DNA of 22,257 nucleotides from a virus: the IMG/VR virus record IMGVR_UViG_3300037493_002718, positions 1 through 22,257 of that record. One strand, written 5' to 3'. The translations under genes and the position numbers were made by a program. The notes beneath the pieces were generated by a model. That model was not told where the DNA came from. It made no database searches and saw only the letters and a list, made by a program, of their open reading frames with translations. How positions within the stretch are numbered: the first letter of the stretch is position 1; each line of letters starts with the position of its first letter. Shown one piece after another: positions 12,665-19,764 of this stretch.

Positions 12665-12943
12665 TCAGATCTCCTTCGGGGCGGCGATGATCTTGAGCTT
12701 GAAGACGCCCGGCACGAGGGTCTCATAGCCGCGCGGGCCGCGCGTGTAGACGTAGCCGGGGTTGCCGTGGAAGCGGCTGGGCTTGAAGCTCTCGATCACA
12801 TACTCGCTGCCGTTCCACGCCTTGGCGCGGTGGGGCAGGCTGACCTCGACGCCGTCGGCGTCGACGAGCTGGTAGGTGTAGGCGCCGACGGGGGTGCCTT
12901 GGACGCGGCGCTCGTCGCTGTGGTTCTCGAAGGTGAAGGACAT
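12665..12943 (-). CDS. Hypothetical beta-rich protein
   Basis: A 92-residue protein with several aromatic-rich strands (FTFENHSDERRV, AYTYQLVDADGVEV, SEYVIESFKPSRF, GYVYTRGPRGYETL). The start is backed by AAGGAGG within the final codons of the first leftward gene. It ends APKEI-stop, giving the next gene its ribosome binding site. Not recognised. Confidence 0.68.
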   Translation of the reverse strand: MSFTFENHSDERRVQGTPVGAYTYQLVDADGVEVSLPHRAKAWNGSEYVIESFKPSRFHGNPGYVYTRGPRGYETLVPGVFKLKIIAAPKEI

Positions 12944-12947
12944 GGTC

Positions 12948-13151
12948 TTAGGCCTCCTTCTTGGCGGCGGCGCGATCGGCGCGGGCGCGCTCGAACATCA
13001 CGGTGCAGGCGTCATTGACTTGGTCGAGGTACTTGGCCTCGGCGGCCGGGTTGTGGCCGTGCATGGCCACGGCGGCGGCGTGTGCGTCCTTGGCGATGTA
13101 GCGCAGCTCGTCGGTGGTCTTCAGGCGGTATTGGCTCAACTGGGTGGTCAT
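12948..13151 (-). CDS. First gene of the leftward arm, hypothetical
   Basis: A 67-residue charged helical protein (ELRYIAKDAHAAAVAMHGHN, YLDQVNDACTVMFERARADR). ACGGAG lies seven bases before the ATG. It is the first gene transcribed leftward from the control region, a position where phages often put host-takeover or regulatory proteins, but nothing in the sequence tells its function. Confidence 0.65.
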   Translation of the reverse strand: MTTQLSQYRLKTTDELRYIAKDAHAAAVAMHGHNPAAEAKYLDQVNDACTVMFERARADRAAAKKEA

Positions 13152-13207
13152 GTGAGGCTCCGTGGGGTGGTTCGTTTCAACACAGACACCCTAGCCGCGC
13201 AACCAAA

Positions 13208-13249
13208 CGGTTGCAATAGCTATTTGCACTTTTCTGCAAGTATTTTACA
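13208..13249 (-). promoter_or_regulatory. Leftward promoter/operator, copy 2, before the first early gene
   Basis: It shares CGGTTGCAATAGC (13208-13220), a TTGCA-N6-TGCAA palindrome (13224-13239) and TATTTTACA (13241-13249) with copy 1 at 12043-12095. On the minus strand TTGCAGA, 12 bp, GCTATTGC resembles the alphaproteobacterial TTGAC...GCTA promoter form, with the palindrome lying between the two elements, where a bound protein would block polymerase. Confidence 0.6.
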
Positions 13250-13361
13250 AGCCGTTGAAAATACAGGGCTTTTTGGCCCCAGATCGCCGCGGTTAATTGG
13301 CCGAATTAGGCGGGTCGGGAGGACGATGTGCGCATAATCCGGCAAATCAGGGGGTCTGCGG

Positions 13362-13440
13362 GTGGGGTCCGAGCCCACTTCTGGCGGGGATATCGCCAGT
13401 CGCGCCGTGCGGTGGGCGAGGTCTGGGGAGGGACCAGACC
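13362..13440. other. Three consecutive hairpins with 7-nt loops
   Basis: Perfect arms are GTGGG/CCCAC (13362-13378), CTGGCG/CGCCAG (13381-13399) and GGTCTGG/CCAGACC (13420-13440), each with a 7-nt loop. If transcribed they would form a compact structured RNA. No tRNA acceptor stem, anticodon arm or consensus T-loop can be fitted. Confidence 0.5.
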
Positions 13441-13511
13441 GGGGCTACTAGCACCGGCGCATCGTGTCTCACCACGACGCCGCAGGACGAGTGACATAGC
13501 ACGGCGCGCGC

Positions 13512-13540
13512 TAATGTGGACAGCCACATTGCCCACATTA
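13512..13540. repeat. TAATGTGG inverted repeats, likely operator
   Basis: TAATGTGG at 13512-13519 faces CCACATT at 13524-13530 (4-nt spacer) and CCACATTA at 13533-13540. Three half-sites in 29 bp suggest a protein binding site. Confidence 0.6.
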
Positions 13541-13544
13541 TCAG

Positions 13545-13855
13545 GTTGCAGTTTCTTGCAAGGTGGGTGGCGAGGTGGTGCGAATAGTGCAAGCGATTGG
13601 TGGCCAACATTTGCAACAGATGCAACATGATGCAACGTGTTGCATGTTGCGCGGCAGGCGCTGGTGCAACACGTCAATGCAACACGGGGGGAGATACTTA
13701 CTCCGTAAGTATCCCCATCGTGTTGCGTGTTGCAACGAGCCGTGGTGCTGTTGCGTTGCGCCGCTGGCGCTGCGCTGCTGCGTTGTACTCGAACCGTGTA
13801 ATTTCCTTCCAATCGCAACAGATGATGCACCGTGTTGCAGATGTTGCGTGTTGCG
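13545..13855. repeat. Array of 17 GTTGCA/GTTGCG sites
   Basis: I count ten GTTGCA/TGCAAC sites (13545, 13612, 13621, 13631, 13639, 13665, 13678, 13729, 13731, 13834) and seven GTTGCG/CGCAAC (13646, 13722, 13750, 13755, 13814, 13843, 13850), many preceded by T or followed by A as TGTTGC/GCAACA, in both orientations. A random sequence this long would hold less than one. The same GTTGCA core is in both leftward promoters. An iteron-like origin, a segregation site or a regulator-binding cluster would all fit. Confidence 0.8.
13665..13734. repeat. 70-bp imperfect inverted repeat (cruciform)
   Basis: The centre has perfect 9-bp arms GATACTTAC (13693-13701) and GTAAGTATC (13705-13713) with a 3-nt loop, then a bulge and a G/C run. 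Outer arms are built of TGCAACACG on the left and CGTGTTGCA on the right. It sits in the middle of the GTTGCR array. Confidence 0.7.
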
Positions 13856-13871
13856 CGGTGTGATGCTGCGC

Positions 13872-13900
13872 TTGACGCGGGGCGAGGTACTAAGTAAAAG
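13872..13900 (+). promoter_or_regulatory. Candidate rightward promoter for the AP2-domain gene
   Basis: TTGACG (13872-13877), 17 bp, TAAAAG (13895-13900). The -35 matches the alphaproteobacterial TTGACG consensus; the -10 is weaker. It lies just past the GTTGCR array and would read into the AP2 gene and the packaging genes. Confidence 0.45.
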
Positions 13901-13910
13901 TTTGGGGGGT

Positions 13911-13937
13911 GGGGCGCTCGTTTGCATCGAGCGCCCC
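13911..13937 (+). promoter_or_regulatory. Perfect leader hairpin before the AP2-domain gene
   Basis: Arms GGGGCGCTCG (13911-13920) and CGAGCGCCCC (13928-13937) pair perfectly around a 7-nt TTTGCAT loop, 29 bases before the ATG. No T run follows, so an intrinsic terminator is unlikely; an mRNA-stabilising or protein-binding leader element is more likely. Confidence 0.65.
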
Positions 13938-13966
13938 GACATAGAACCGAACGGAGAAACGATCCC

Positions 13967-14737
13967 ATGCCAAGACATCAGCATACCGTAGCGTCGCGTT
14001 CAGCGCGATACGAAGATGACGTAAAACAGTGGCGCGCGGAACGCGTCGCCGCTCACGAACAGTTGCGGGCGAGATTTGAGCGTCAGGCGGGGGAGTTGAA
14101 GGACTATCTTGCGAGCTTGCCTCCTAGTACCGAAGCAGAGAAAGAGGCGCGGCGCGCCCAACAGCAGGCCAAGCAGAACAAAAGCCGGCCCGAAAGGTCG
14201 AAAATACGCGAAGAGTGCGCCGCGCAAGACCGGGAGGCGGAGCCGCATCGCGGCGTTCGTTTTGACCCAAGGATTGGAAAGTTTGTGGCGCGTTTCTACG
14301 ATAGGCGCACCCGCCGTGATCTTTGGTTAGGCGCTTTTCCCACGGCGGTTGAGGCAGGCGCGGCCTATCAGGCGCACTTCGCAAAAGCTCCGAAAAAGCC
14401 TGAGACTAACGCCGAGGTGTACCGGCGTTGGAAAGATACGGCTCGGCATGTTGCGGGGGAAGTCGCCGAGGGCGAAGTATGCGCTATGCCTGATGGCCAG
14501 CTATTTGAGCTGGCGGAAGTTTTTCACAACACCACCACTGGCGATGTGTGGTGGACGGAGTATCACTTTGCGTCCTCGTGCCGGGAGTGCGGGAAGACGT
14601 ATTTTTTCAGCACAAGTCCTAATCCTTCAGGGTTTACGCGAAACTGTCCCGATCACAGGCGCGCGGGGCGAGGCAGGCGCGCCGATGCGGCTAGTAAAAA
14701 ACTGCATGAGCCGGAAGACGGCAGCGATCTGATTTGA
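13967..14737 (+). CDS. AP2-domain DNA-binding protein with zinc-ribbon-like C-terminus
   Basis: From the ATG at 13967 (GGAG ten bases upstream) this is 256 residues. A charged, helical N-terminal half (KEARRAQQQAKQNKSRPERS) precedes an AP2 domain at about 93-140: HRGVRFDPRIGKFVARFYD, then RDLWLGAFPTAVEAGAAYQA, matching the YRGV...W-x-A-x-I...LG-x-F-x-T-x-EEAAxAYD pattern. Toward the end SCRECGKTYFFS and RNCPDHRR give CxxC and CPDH, a possible zinc ribbon. AP2 domains in phages are often tied to HNH homing endonucleases, but no HNH motif is visible, so a DNA-binding regulator is more likely. It is a candidate to bind the repeat array just upstream. Confidence 0.82.
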   Translation: MPRHQHTVASRSARYEDDVKQWRAERVAAHEQLRARFERQAGELKDYLASLPPSTEAEKEARRAQQQAKQNKSRPERSKIREECAAQDREAEPHRGVRFDPRIGKFVARFYDRRTRRDLWLGAFPTAVEAGAAYQAHFAKAPKKPETNAEVYRRWKDTARHVAGEVAEGEVCAMPDGQLFELAEVFHNTTTGDVWWTEYHFASSCRECGKTYFFSTSPNPSGFTRNCPDHRRAGRGRRADAASKKLHEPEDGSDLI

Positions 14738-14802
14738 GCATTGCTTGAAGGCTGATGCTGCTGGTGCTATGTGCTGTTCCGCAGAGCGATGCGGGACAGC
14801 AT

Positions 14803-15318
14803 ATGCCAGACAAGCCAGATAAGCCGAGCCTAGTGAAGCGCAGGTCGCCGGTGTCGCCAGACCCCGAGCAGATCGACAGGGTGCTGGCGCGCATCTCCAT
14901 GGGCGAGATGCTCGCGCCGATACTCTCAGAGCCGGGGATGCCGCACTACACGGCGTGGTACGACTGGTGCCGCGCAGACGCCGAACTAGGTGTCGCGTAC
15001 GCGCGCGCCCGGGCGACCGGCTGGGACCGCATCGCCCTCACGGCTCGGGAGACGGCGCGCGGCCGGGGTGAGAGCACGCAGGACGTGCAGCGCGACAAGC
15101 TCATCATCGAGACGGACCTGAAGCTGCTGGCCAAGTGGGATCCCAAGCGGTACGGCGACAAGGTGCTGATGTCGGGCGACGCCGACAACCCGATCGTCGT
15201 CCAGACGGAGGGCAGCGAGCTGGCCAATGAGCTGCTGGGCCTGCTGCGCGGCCGGCGCAAGGCGCTCCAGATCGAGGGCAAGACCAGCAGCCCGGCGCCC
15301 GCCAAGGGCAAGCCTTGA
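14803..15318 (+). CDS. terS: Terminase small subunit
   Basis: This ~171-residue protein has the layout of phage terminase small subunits: a basic N-terminus, helix-turn-helix region (about residues 25-60, RISMGEMLAPILSEPGMPHY then YDWCRADAELGVAYARAR), a helical middle (DKLIIETDLKLLAKWDPKRY) and a C-terminal tail. KLLAKWDPKRYGDKV is typical of the family. It should recognise the packaging site and recruit the large subunit. I prefer the ATG at 14803 (GGGACA upstream); an ATG at 14755 would add 16 atypical hydrophobic residues. The stop overlaps the TTG start of the large subunit gene. Confidence 0.85.
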   Translation: MPDKPDKPSLVKRRSPVSPDPEQIDRVLARISMGEMLAPILSEPGMPHYTAWYDWCRADAELGVAYARARATGWDRIALTARETARGRGESTQDVQRDKLIIETDLKLLAKWDPKRYGDKVLMSGDADNPIVVQTEGSELANELLGLLRGRRKALQIEGKTSSPAPAKGKP

Positions 15319-16817
15319 CGCTCGCCAGCTTCGACGACCTGACCGAGGCGCAGCTCTCCAGCTTGCCGCCCGACGTCTTGCGCTACCACCTGTGGCAGCA
15401 GCGTTGGCTCGACACGGCGCGCCCGAACCAGATACCGCCCGATGGCGACTGGACTGAGTGCGGCTACATGGCCGGGCGCGGCTTCGGCAAGACGCGCGTC
15501 GGCGCCGAGTGGCTGGCCGCGCAGGCGATCGAAGACCCGGACGCCCTCGATCGCGCGGTCATCGCGCCCACATATGGCGACGTCAAGTTCACCTGCTTTC
15601 AGGGCCCGGCTGGGCTGCTCAAGGTGATACCCCCGGAGCTTGTAGAAAATTACAACAGCACCGATCTGATCGTGCAGGTGCGCACGCTCTCCGGCAAGAT
15701 CGCCACGATCCGCGGCTTCACGGCCGAGAAGCCCGAGCGGCTCAGAGGCCCGCAGCACGCCGACATCTGGTGCGACGAGCTGGCGGCATGGCAGTACGCG
15801 CAGGACACATGGGACATGGCCCTGATGGGCTTGCGCCTCGGCCACCGGCCGCGGATCCTGTGGACCACGACGCCCAAGCCGATCGAGCTCGTGCGCCGCC
15901 TGACCGAGCCCAAGCCCACGCGCGTGCTGGTGCGGGGCAGCACCTACGACAACAAGGCCAACCTGCCCCAGAGCTTCTTTGACCAGCTCCAGCAGTTCGA
16001 GGGCACGGTCATCGGCCGGCAGGAGCTGGAGGGCGAGCTGATCGACCCCGAGGAGAGCGGCGTCATCAAGCGGTCATGGCTGCGCCTCTGGCCGGCGAAG
16101 AAGGCGCTCCCGGCCTTCGACTGGATCGTCATGTCGCTGGACACGGCCTTCACCGAGGCGACCACCGACAAGAAGTCCCACGACCCAGATTACAGCGCCT
16201 GCACGGTCTGGGGCGGCTTCCGGCACAAGGTGAAGATGCCCGATGGCTCGATCGACGAGCGCGCGCACGTCCTGCTGCTGGACTGCTGGCAGGAGCAGCT
16301 CGGCCTGCCGGAGCTGGTCAAGCGCGTGAAGCGCGAGCTCAACGTGGCCTATGGCGATGACCAAGACACGGCCCTGATCAAGCCGCTGATCGGCGCCTCC
16401 AAGCCCAACACCAGCGGCCGCAAGCCCGACATCGTCGTGATCGAGGACAAGGGCTCGGGCATCAGCCTGCGGCAGGTGCTCGATCGCGAGGGCGTCGCGT
16501 CCTACGCCTACAACCCCGGCCGCGCCGACAAGCTGACGCGCCTGCACATCGTGTCGCCTGTGTTTGCGCGGCGCCAAGTCTGGCTGCCCGAGAGCGACAA
16601 GTTCCCCGGCCGCGCGCGGACGTGGACCGATCCGCTGGTGCACCAGCTCTGCAGCTTCACGGGCTCCGGCAGCCTCAAGCACGACGACTTCGTCGACAGC
16701 ACGACGCAGGCGATCCGCCTCATGATGGACAAGAACATGCTGTCTGCGGTAAAAGCGCAGACAGCACTACGCGAGCCGACGCCTCCGCGCACGGTCGTGA
16801 ACCCCTACGCGGCATGA
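15315..16817 (+). CDS. terL: Terminase large subunit
   Basis: A 500-residue packaging motor. The ATPase has Walker A AGRGFGKT (53-60), Walker B IWCDE (151-155, E155 catalytic) and a coupling motif LWTTTPKP (182-189). The nuclease domain shows MSLDTAF (D276), VVIEDKGSG (E377, D378) and HDDFVDS (D457, D458, D461), the acidic triad of RNase-H-type terminase nucleases. Length and motif order fit the Terminase_6 family. The start is a TTG that overlaps the small-subunit stop (TTGA), so translation is coupled; no in-frame ATG lies closer. Confidence 0.95.
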   Translation: MTLASFDDLTEAQLSSLPPDVLRYHLWQQRWLDTARPNQIPPDGDWTECGYMAGRGFGKTRVGAEWLAAQAIEDPDALDRAVIAPTYGDVKFTCFQGPAGLLKVIPPELVENYNSTDLIVQVRTLSGKIATIRGFTAEKPERLRGPQHADIWCDELAAWQYAQDTWDMALMGLRLGHRPRILWTTTPKPIELVRRLTEPKPTRVLVRGSTYDNKANLPQSFFDQLQQFEGTVIGRQELEGELIDPEESGVIKRSWLRLWPAKKALPAFDWIVMSLDTAFTEATTDKKSHDPDYSACTVWGGFRHKVKMPDGSIDERAHVLLLDCWQEQLGLPELVKRVKRELNVAYGDDQDTALIKPLIGASKPNTSGRKPDIVVIEDKGSGISLRQVLDREGVASYAYNPGRADKLTRLHIVSPVFARRQVWLPESDKFPGRARTWTDPLVHQLCSFTGSGSLKHDDFVDSTTQAIRLMMDKNMLSAVKAQTALREPTPPRTVVNPYAA

Positions 16818-16821
16818 GGCG

Positions 16822-19389
16822 ATGATGGCTGACGACGACCTGCCCGAAGACCAGAACGAAGAGCTGCAGGGCGAGAGCGTGCCCATGCCAGCCGAAGAGG
16901 GCAATGGCGTCGAGGACACCGAGGACGGCGGCGCGATCGTCACGCTCGAGGAAGACGAGACCGAGCAGGCCAAGAGCCCGGACTTCTACAAGAACCTCGC
17001 CGAGGAGATGCCCGAGCCGGACCTCGACAAGCTCGCGACCCAGTTCCTCGAGCTGGTGGACCGCGACCGCGAGGCGCGCAAGAAGCGCGACGAGCAGTAC
17101 GAGGAGGGCCTGCGCCGCACCGGGCTGGGCAACGACGCACCGGGCGGCGCCCAGTTCCAAGGCGCCAGCAAGGTCGTGCATCCCATGATGACCGAGGCCT
17201 GCGTGGACTTTGCCGCGCGCGCCATGAAGGAGCTGATGCCGGCGAGCGGCCCGGCCAAGGACTTCATCCCCGGCGAGATCACGATCAAGAAGGCGCGCAA
17301 GGCGCACCGCAAGACGCAGTTCATGAACTGGCAGCTCACCGTGCAGGCGCCGGAGTTCCGCGCCGAGCTGGAGCAGCTTCTGACGCAGGTGCCGCTGGGC
17401 GGCGCGCAGTATCTCAAGCTGTCGTGGGATGAGAGCCGCAACCGTCCGGGCTTCCTGTTCGTCGCCATCGACGACCTGTATCTGCCCTTCGCGGCGACGA
17501 ACTTCTACAGCGCGCAGCGCCGCACGCATGTGCAGTACCTGACGCAGCTCGACTACAAGCAGCGCGTGCGCAGCGGCATGTACCGCGACGTGGACGTGGT
17601 GCCGGCCAGCGCCGAGCCGGACTTCAGCGAGGCGGGCAAGGCCAACGACAAGATCGAGGGCCGCAGCGACACGAGCTACAACGAGGACGGCCTGCGCACG
17701 GTCTACGAGATCTACGCCATCGCCAGCCTCGAGGGGCGCGATGCCGAGAGCGACATGGACGTCGAGCCCGCGCCGTACATCATCACGATCGACAAGCTCT
17801 CCCGCAAGGTTCTGAGCGTCTACCGCAACTGGGACGAGCTGGACGAGAGCAAGGAAGAGCTGCAGTGGTTCGTCGAGTTCCCGTTCGTGCCGTGGCGCGG
17901 CGCCTACCCGATCGGCCTGCCGCACATGATCGGCGGCATCAGCGCCGCGGCGACGGGCGCCCTGCGCGCCCTGCTCGACAGCGCGCACATCAGCAACTCG
18001 CAGACCATGCTCAAGCTCAAGGGCGGCACGCGCGGCGGGCAGACGCTTGAGATCCAGCCCACGCAGGTGCTTGAGATCGAGGGCGGCCTGAACGTCGACG
18101 ACGTCCGCAAGCTGGCGATGCCCCTGCCGTACAACCCGCCCAGCGCCGTGCTGCTGTCCCTGCTGGGCGTGCTGGTCGACGCGGGCAAGGGCGTCGTGCG
18201 CACGACGCTCGAGGACTTGGCCGACAGCAACAACAACACGCCCGTCGGCACGACGCTCGCCCGCATCGAGCAGGGCATGACGGTCTTCAGCGCCATCCAC
18301 GGCCGCCTGCACGATGCCATGGGCCGGATGCTGCGCATCCTGCACCGCCTGAACGGCATGTACCTCGACGACGAGAACATCGAGGCCGAGCTGGGCGAGG
18401 AGCTGGCCACGCGCGCCGACTTCGATGGCCCGATGGACGTCGTGCCCGTCAGCGACCCGAACATCTTCAGCGAGGCGCAGCGGTATGCGCAGGTGCAGGC
18501 CGTGGCGCAGCGCGCCGCGGCGCTGCCGCAGCTCTACAACCTGCGCAAGGTTGAGGAGCGCGTCCTTGAGACGCTGAAGGTTCCGAACGCCAAGGACTTG
18601 CTGGCTCCCGCCATCGAGCCCAAGGAGCAGAACGCCGTCAACGAGAACGTCAAGGCGACGATGGGCAAGCCGATCGTGGCCTTCCCGGAGCAGGACCACA
18701 TCGCCCACCTCAAGACGCACCTGAACTACATGATGAACCCGGCGCTGGGCATGAACGCCCTGATCGCGCCGGCGTATCTGCCGGTGATGATGAACCACCT
18801 CAAGGAGCACATCGCCCTGTGGTACGCGGCATCGGTGTTCGAGCTGGGCAATGAGACGGCGGGCGAGGACATCGGCGAGCTGCTGAAGCAGAACAAGACG
18901 CCCGACGACAAGCGCGCCTTCGACCGCATGCTGGCCGAGGCGTCGCAGATCGTGTCGAAGGAGGCGACGGGCGTCTTCCAAGCCCTGCCGCCCATCATCC
19001 AGCAGGCGCAGCAGATCATGCAGCAGCTCGCGCCCCAGCCGGTGGACCCGGCGGCGCAGGCGGTCATGGCCGAGATCCAGCAGCGCACGCAGGCGGCGCA
19101 GCAGAAGGCCCAGATCGAGGGCCAGAAGCTGCAGGTTCAGGCGCAGGAGAGCCAGACGCAGGCCCAGATCGACGCGCAGAAGCTGCAGCTCGACACCGCC
19201 GCCCTGCAGCAAAAGGCGCAGGAAGCCGCCGCGCGTCAGGAAGGCGAGGACAAGCGCAAGGCCGCCGAGCTGCTGGCGCGCCAGCAGATGAACACGCAGG
19301 ACAACATGACCGCGATGCAGATCGCCAACCTCGAAGCCGTCACCGGCGAGAAGGTGGCCGTCAGCACCGGCACCGGCATCAACCCGTAA
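16822..19389 (+). CDS. Portal (head-tail connector) protein
   Basis: An 855-residue portal protein that forms the dodecameric ring for DNA passage. The N-terminal ~60 residues are acidic and probably flexible. The core shows VPWRGAYPIGLPHMIGG and a stretch with ALRALLDSAHISNSQTMLK, seen in large podovirus-like portals. The last ~130 residues (from about 722) are Gln/Ala-rich coiled coil (QQAQQIMQQ, AQQKAQIEGQKLQVQAQES) and end NLEAVTGEKVAVSTG, typical of the long barrel of P22/T7-like portals. An ATG immediately after the first (16825) is an alternative. Longer than the ~530-720 residues common in the group. Confidence 0.9.
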   Translation: MMADDDLPEDQNEELQGESVPMPAEEGNGVEDTEDGGAIVTLEEDETEQAKSPDFYKNLAEEMPEPDLDKLATQFLELVDRDREARKKRDEQYEEGLRRTGLGNDAPGGAQFQGASKVVHPMMTEACVDFAARAMKELMPASGPAKDFIPGEITIKKARKAHRKTQFMNWQLTVQAPEFRAELEQLLTQVPLGGAQYLKLSWDESRNRPGFLFVAIDDLYLPFAATNFYSAQRRTHVQYLTQLDYKQRVRSGMYRDVDVVPASAEPDFSEAGKANDKIEGRSDTSYNEDGLRTVYEIYAIASLEGRDAESDMDVEPAPYIITIDKLSRKVLSVYRNWDELDESKEELQWFVEFPFVPWRGAYPIGLPHMIGGISAAATGALRALLDSAHISNSQTMLKLKGGTRGGQTLEIQPTQVLEIEGGLNVDDVRKLAMPLPYNPPSAVLLSLLGVLVDAGKGVVRTTLEDLADSNNNTPVGTTLARIEQGMTVFSAIHGRLHDAMGRMLRILHRLNGMYLDDENIEAELGEELATRADFDGPMDVVPVSDPNIFSEAQRYAQVQAVAQRAAALPQLYNLRKVEERVLETLKVPNAKDLLAPAIEPKEQNAVNENVKATMGKPIVAFPEQDHIAHLKTHLNYMMNPALGMNALIAPAYLPVMMNHLKEHIALWYAASVFELGNETAGEDIGELLKQNKTPDDKRAFDRMLAEASQIVSKEATGVFQALPPIIQQAQQIMQQLAPQPVDPAAQAVMAEIQQRTQAAQQKAQIEGQKLQVQAQESQTQAQIDAQKLQLDTAALQQKAQEAAARQEGEDKRKAAELLARQQMNTQDNMTAMQIANLEAVTGEKVAVSTGTGINP

Positions 19390-19406
19390 CAGCGAAGGAT
19401 TACGAC

Positions 19407-19547
19407 ATGGCGAAGAAGAATGACACCGTTGGCACCAAGGGCGCCACGGTCAAGTCGGGCGACATCATCAACCAGCACAAGCGCATGGCCATGGGTTTGC
19501 CCATTGAGCCGATGAGCAAGATGCCGGTCAAGAAGACGCCTGCTTGA
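19407..19547 (+). CDS. Small basic protein between portal and GroES-like genes
   Basis: A 46-residue frame beginning MAKKNDTVGTKGATVKSGDI and ending KMPVKKTPA, basic and rich in Lys, Met and Thr. GAAGGA lies upstream of the ATG. Its stop overlaps the TTG start of the next gene (TTGA), the same arrangement as at the terminase pair. Small proteins sit in this place in related phages; the role is unknown. Confidence 0.65.
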   Translation: MAKKNDTVGTKGATVKSGDIINQHKRMAMGLPIEPMSKMPVKKTPA

Positions 19548-19738
19548 ATATCGCGACACTGCTTCGGGTTATCGAGGACGCGCAGGCGACGCTTGCGAGA
19601 GATAGCCTGAAGCAGCCTGCCGGACGTGACGCGTTCGACTATGGACGCGCTGTCGGGATGTATGCCGGACTTGAGCACGCCAAGGATCTCATCGTGGGTC
19701 TGGTGGCGGAACGGGAACGGAAGGACTTTGATCTCTAA
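19544..19738 (+). CDS. Small helical protein
   Basis: A 64-residue protein (TTG start) of two or three helices (IATLLRVIEDAQATLARD, GMYAGLEHAKDLIVGLVAER) with a short insertion between. The overlapping TTGA start couples it to the gene before. It is part of the virion block but no family is recognised. Confidence 0.65.
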   Translation: MNIATLLRVIEDAQATLARDSLKQPAGRDAFDYGRAVGMYAGLEHAKDLIVGLVAERERKDFDL

Positions 19739-19764
19739 CCCCTTACTTGCAGGAAGGAGCACCC

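Larger units (their letters stand above)
13152..13966. other. 815-bp non-coding control region between divergent arms
   Basis: No credible gene lies here: frames crossing it have abnormal composition (runs of Cys, His, Thr), no ribosome binding sites, and are explained by the repeats. It contains, left to right, a leftward promoter and palindrome, a near-palindrome TAATT-N5-AATTA (13294-13308), a dif-like GTGCGCATAAT (13328-13338), three 7-nt-loop hairpins, a TAATGTGG repeat, 17 GTTGCR sites, a cruciform, a rightward promoter candidate and a 10-bp-stem leader hairpin. Taken together it looks like an origin and/or regulatory hub. Confidence 0.8.

Noticed and set aside
13353-13390. Possible tRNA T-arm (GTGGG-GTCCGAG-CCCAC)
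   Set aside because: The loop does not match TTCRANN, and no acceptor, D or anticodon arms can be fitted around it.
13545-13855. CRISPR array
   Set aside because: The repeats are 6-7 bp, irregularly spaced and in both orientations; no constant repeat-spacer unit exists.
13922-13966. Upstream start of the AP2-domain gene
   Set aside because: It would start inside the perfect leader hairpin and lacks a ribosome binding site; the ATG at 13967 has GGAG at proper distance.
13306-13968. Minus-strand 220-codon frame across the control region
   Set aside because: Composition (Cys, His, Thr, Asn runs) follows the GTTGCA repeats, no ribosome binding site, and it covers promoters and hairpins.
14755-14802. 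N-terminal extension of the terminase small subunit
   Set aside because: It adds a hydrophobic, cysteine-containing segment unlike the family; the ATG at 14803 has a better ribosome binding site. Still possible.
16720-19212. Long minus-strand frame (830 codons) opposite the portal gene
   Set aside because: Leucine/arginine/valine/histidine-rich shadow of the portal gene with no recognisable motif; the plus-strand portal is far better supported.
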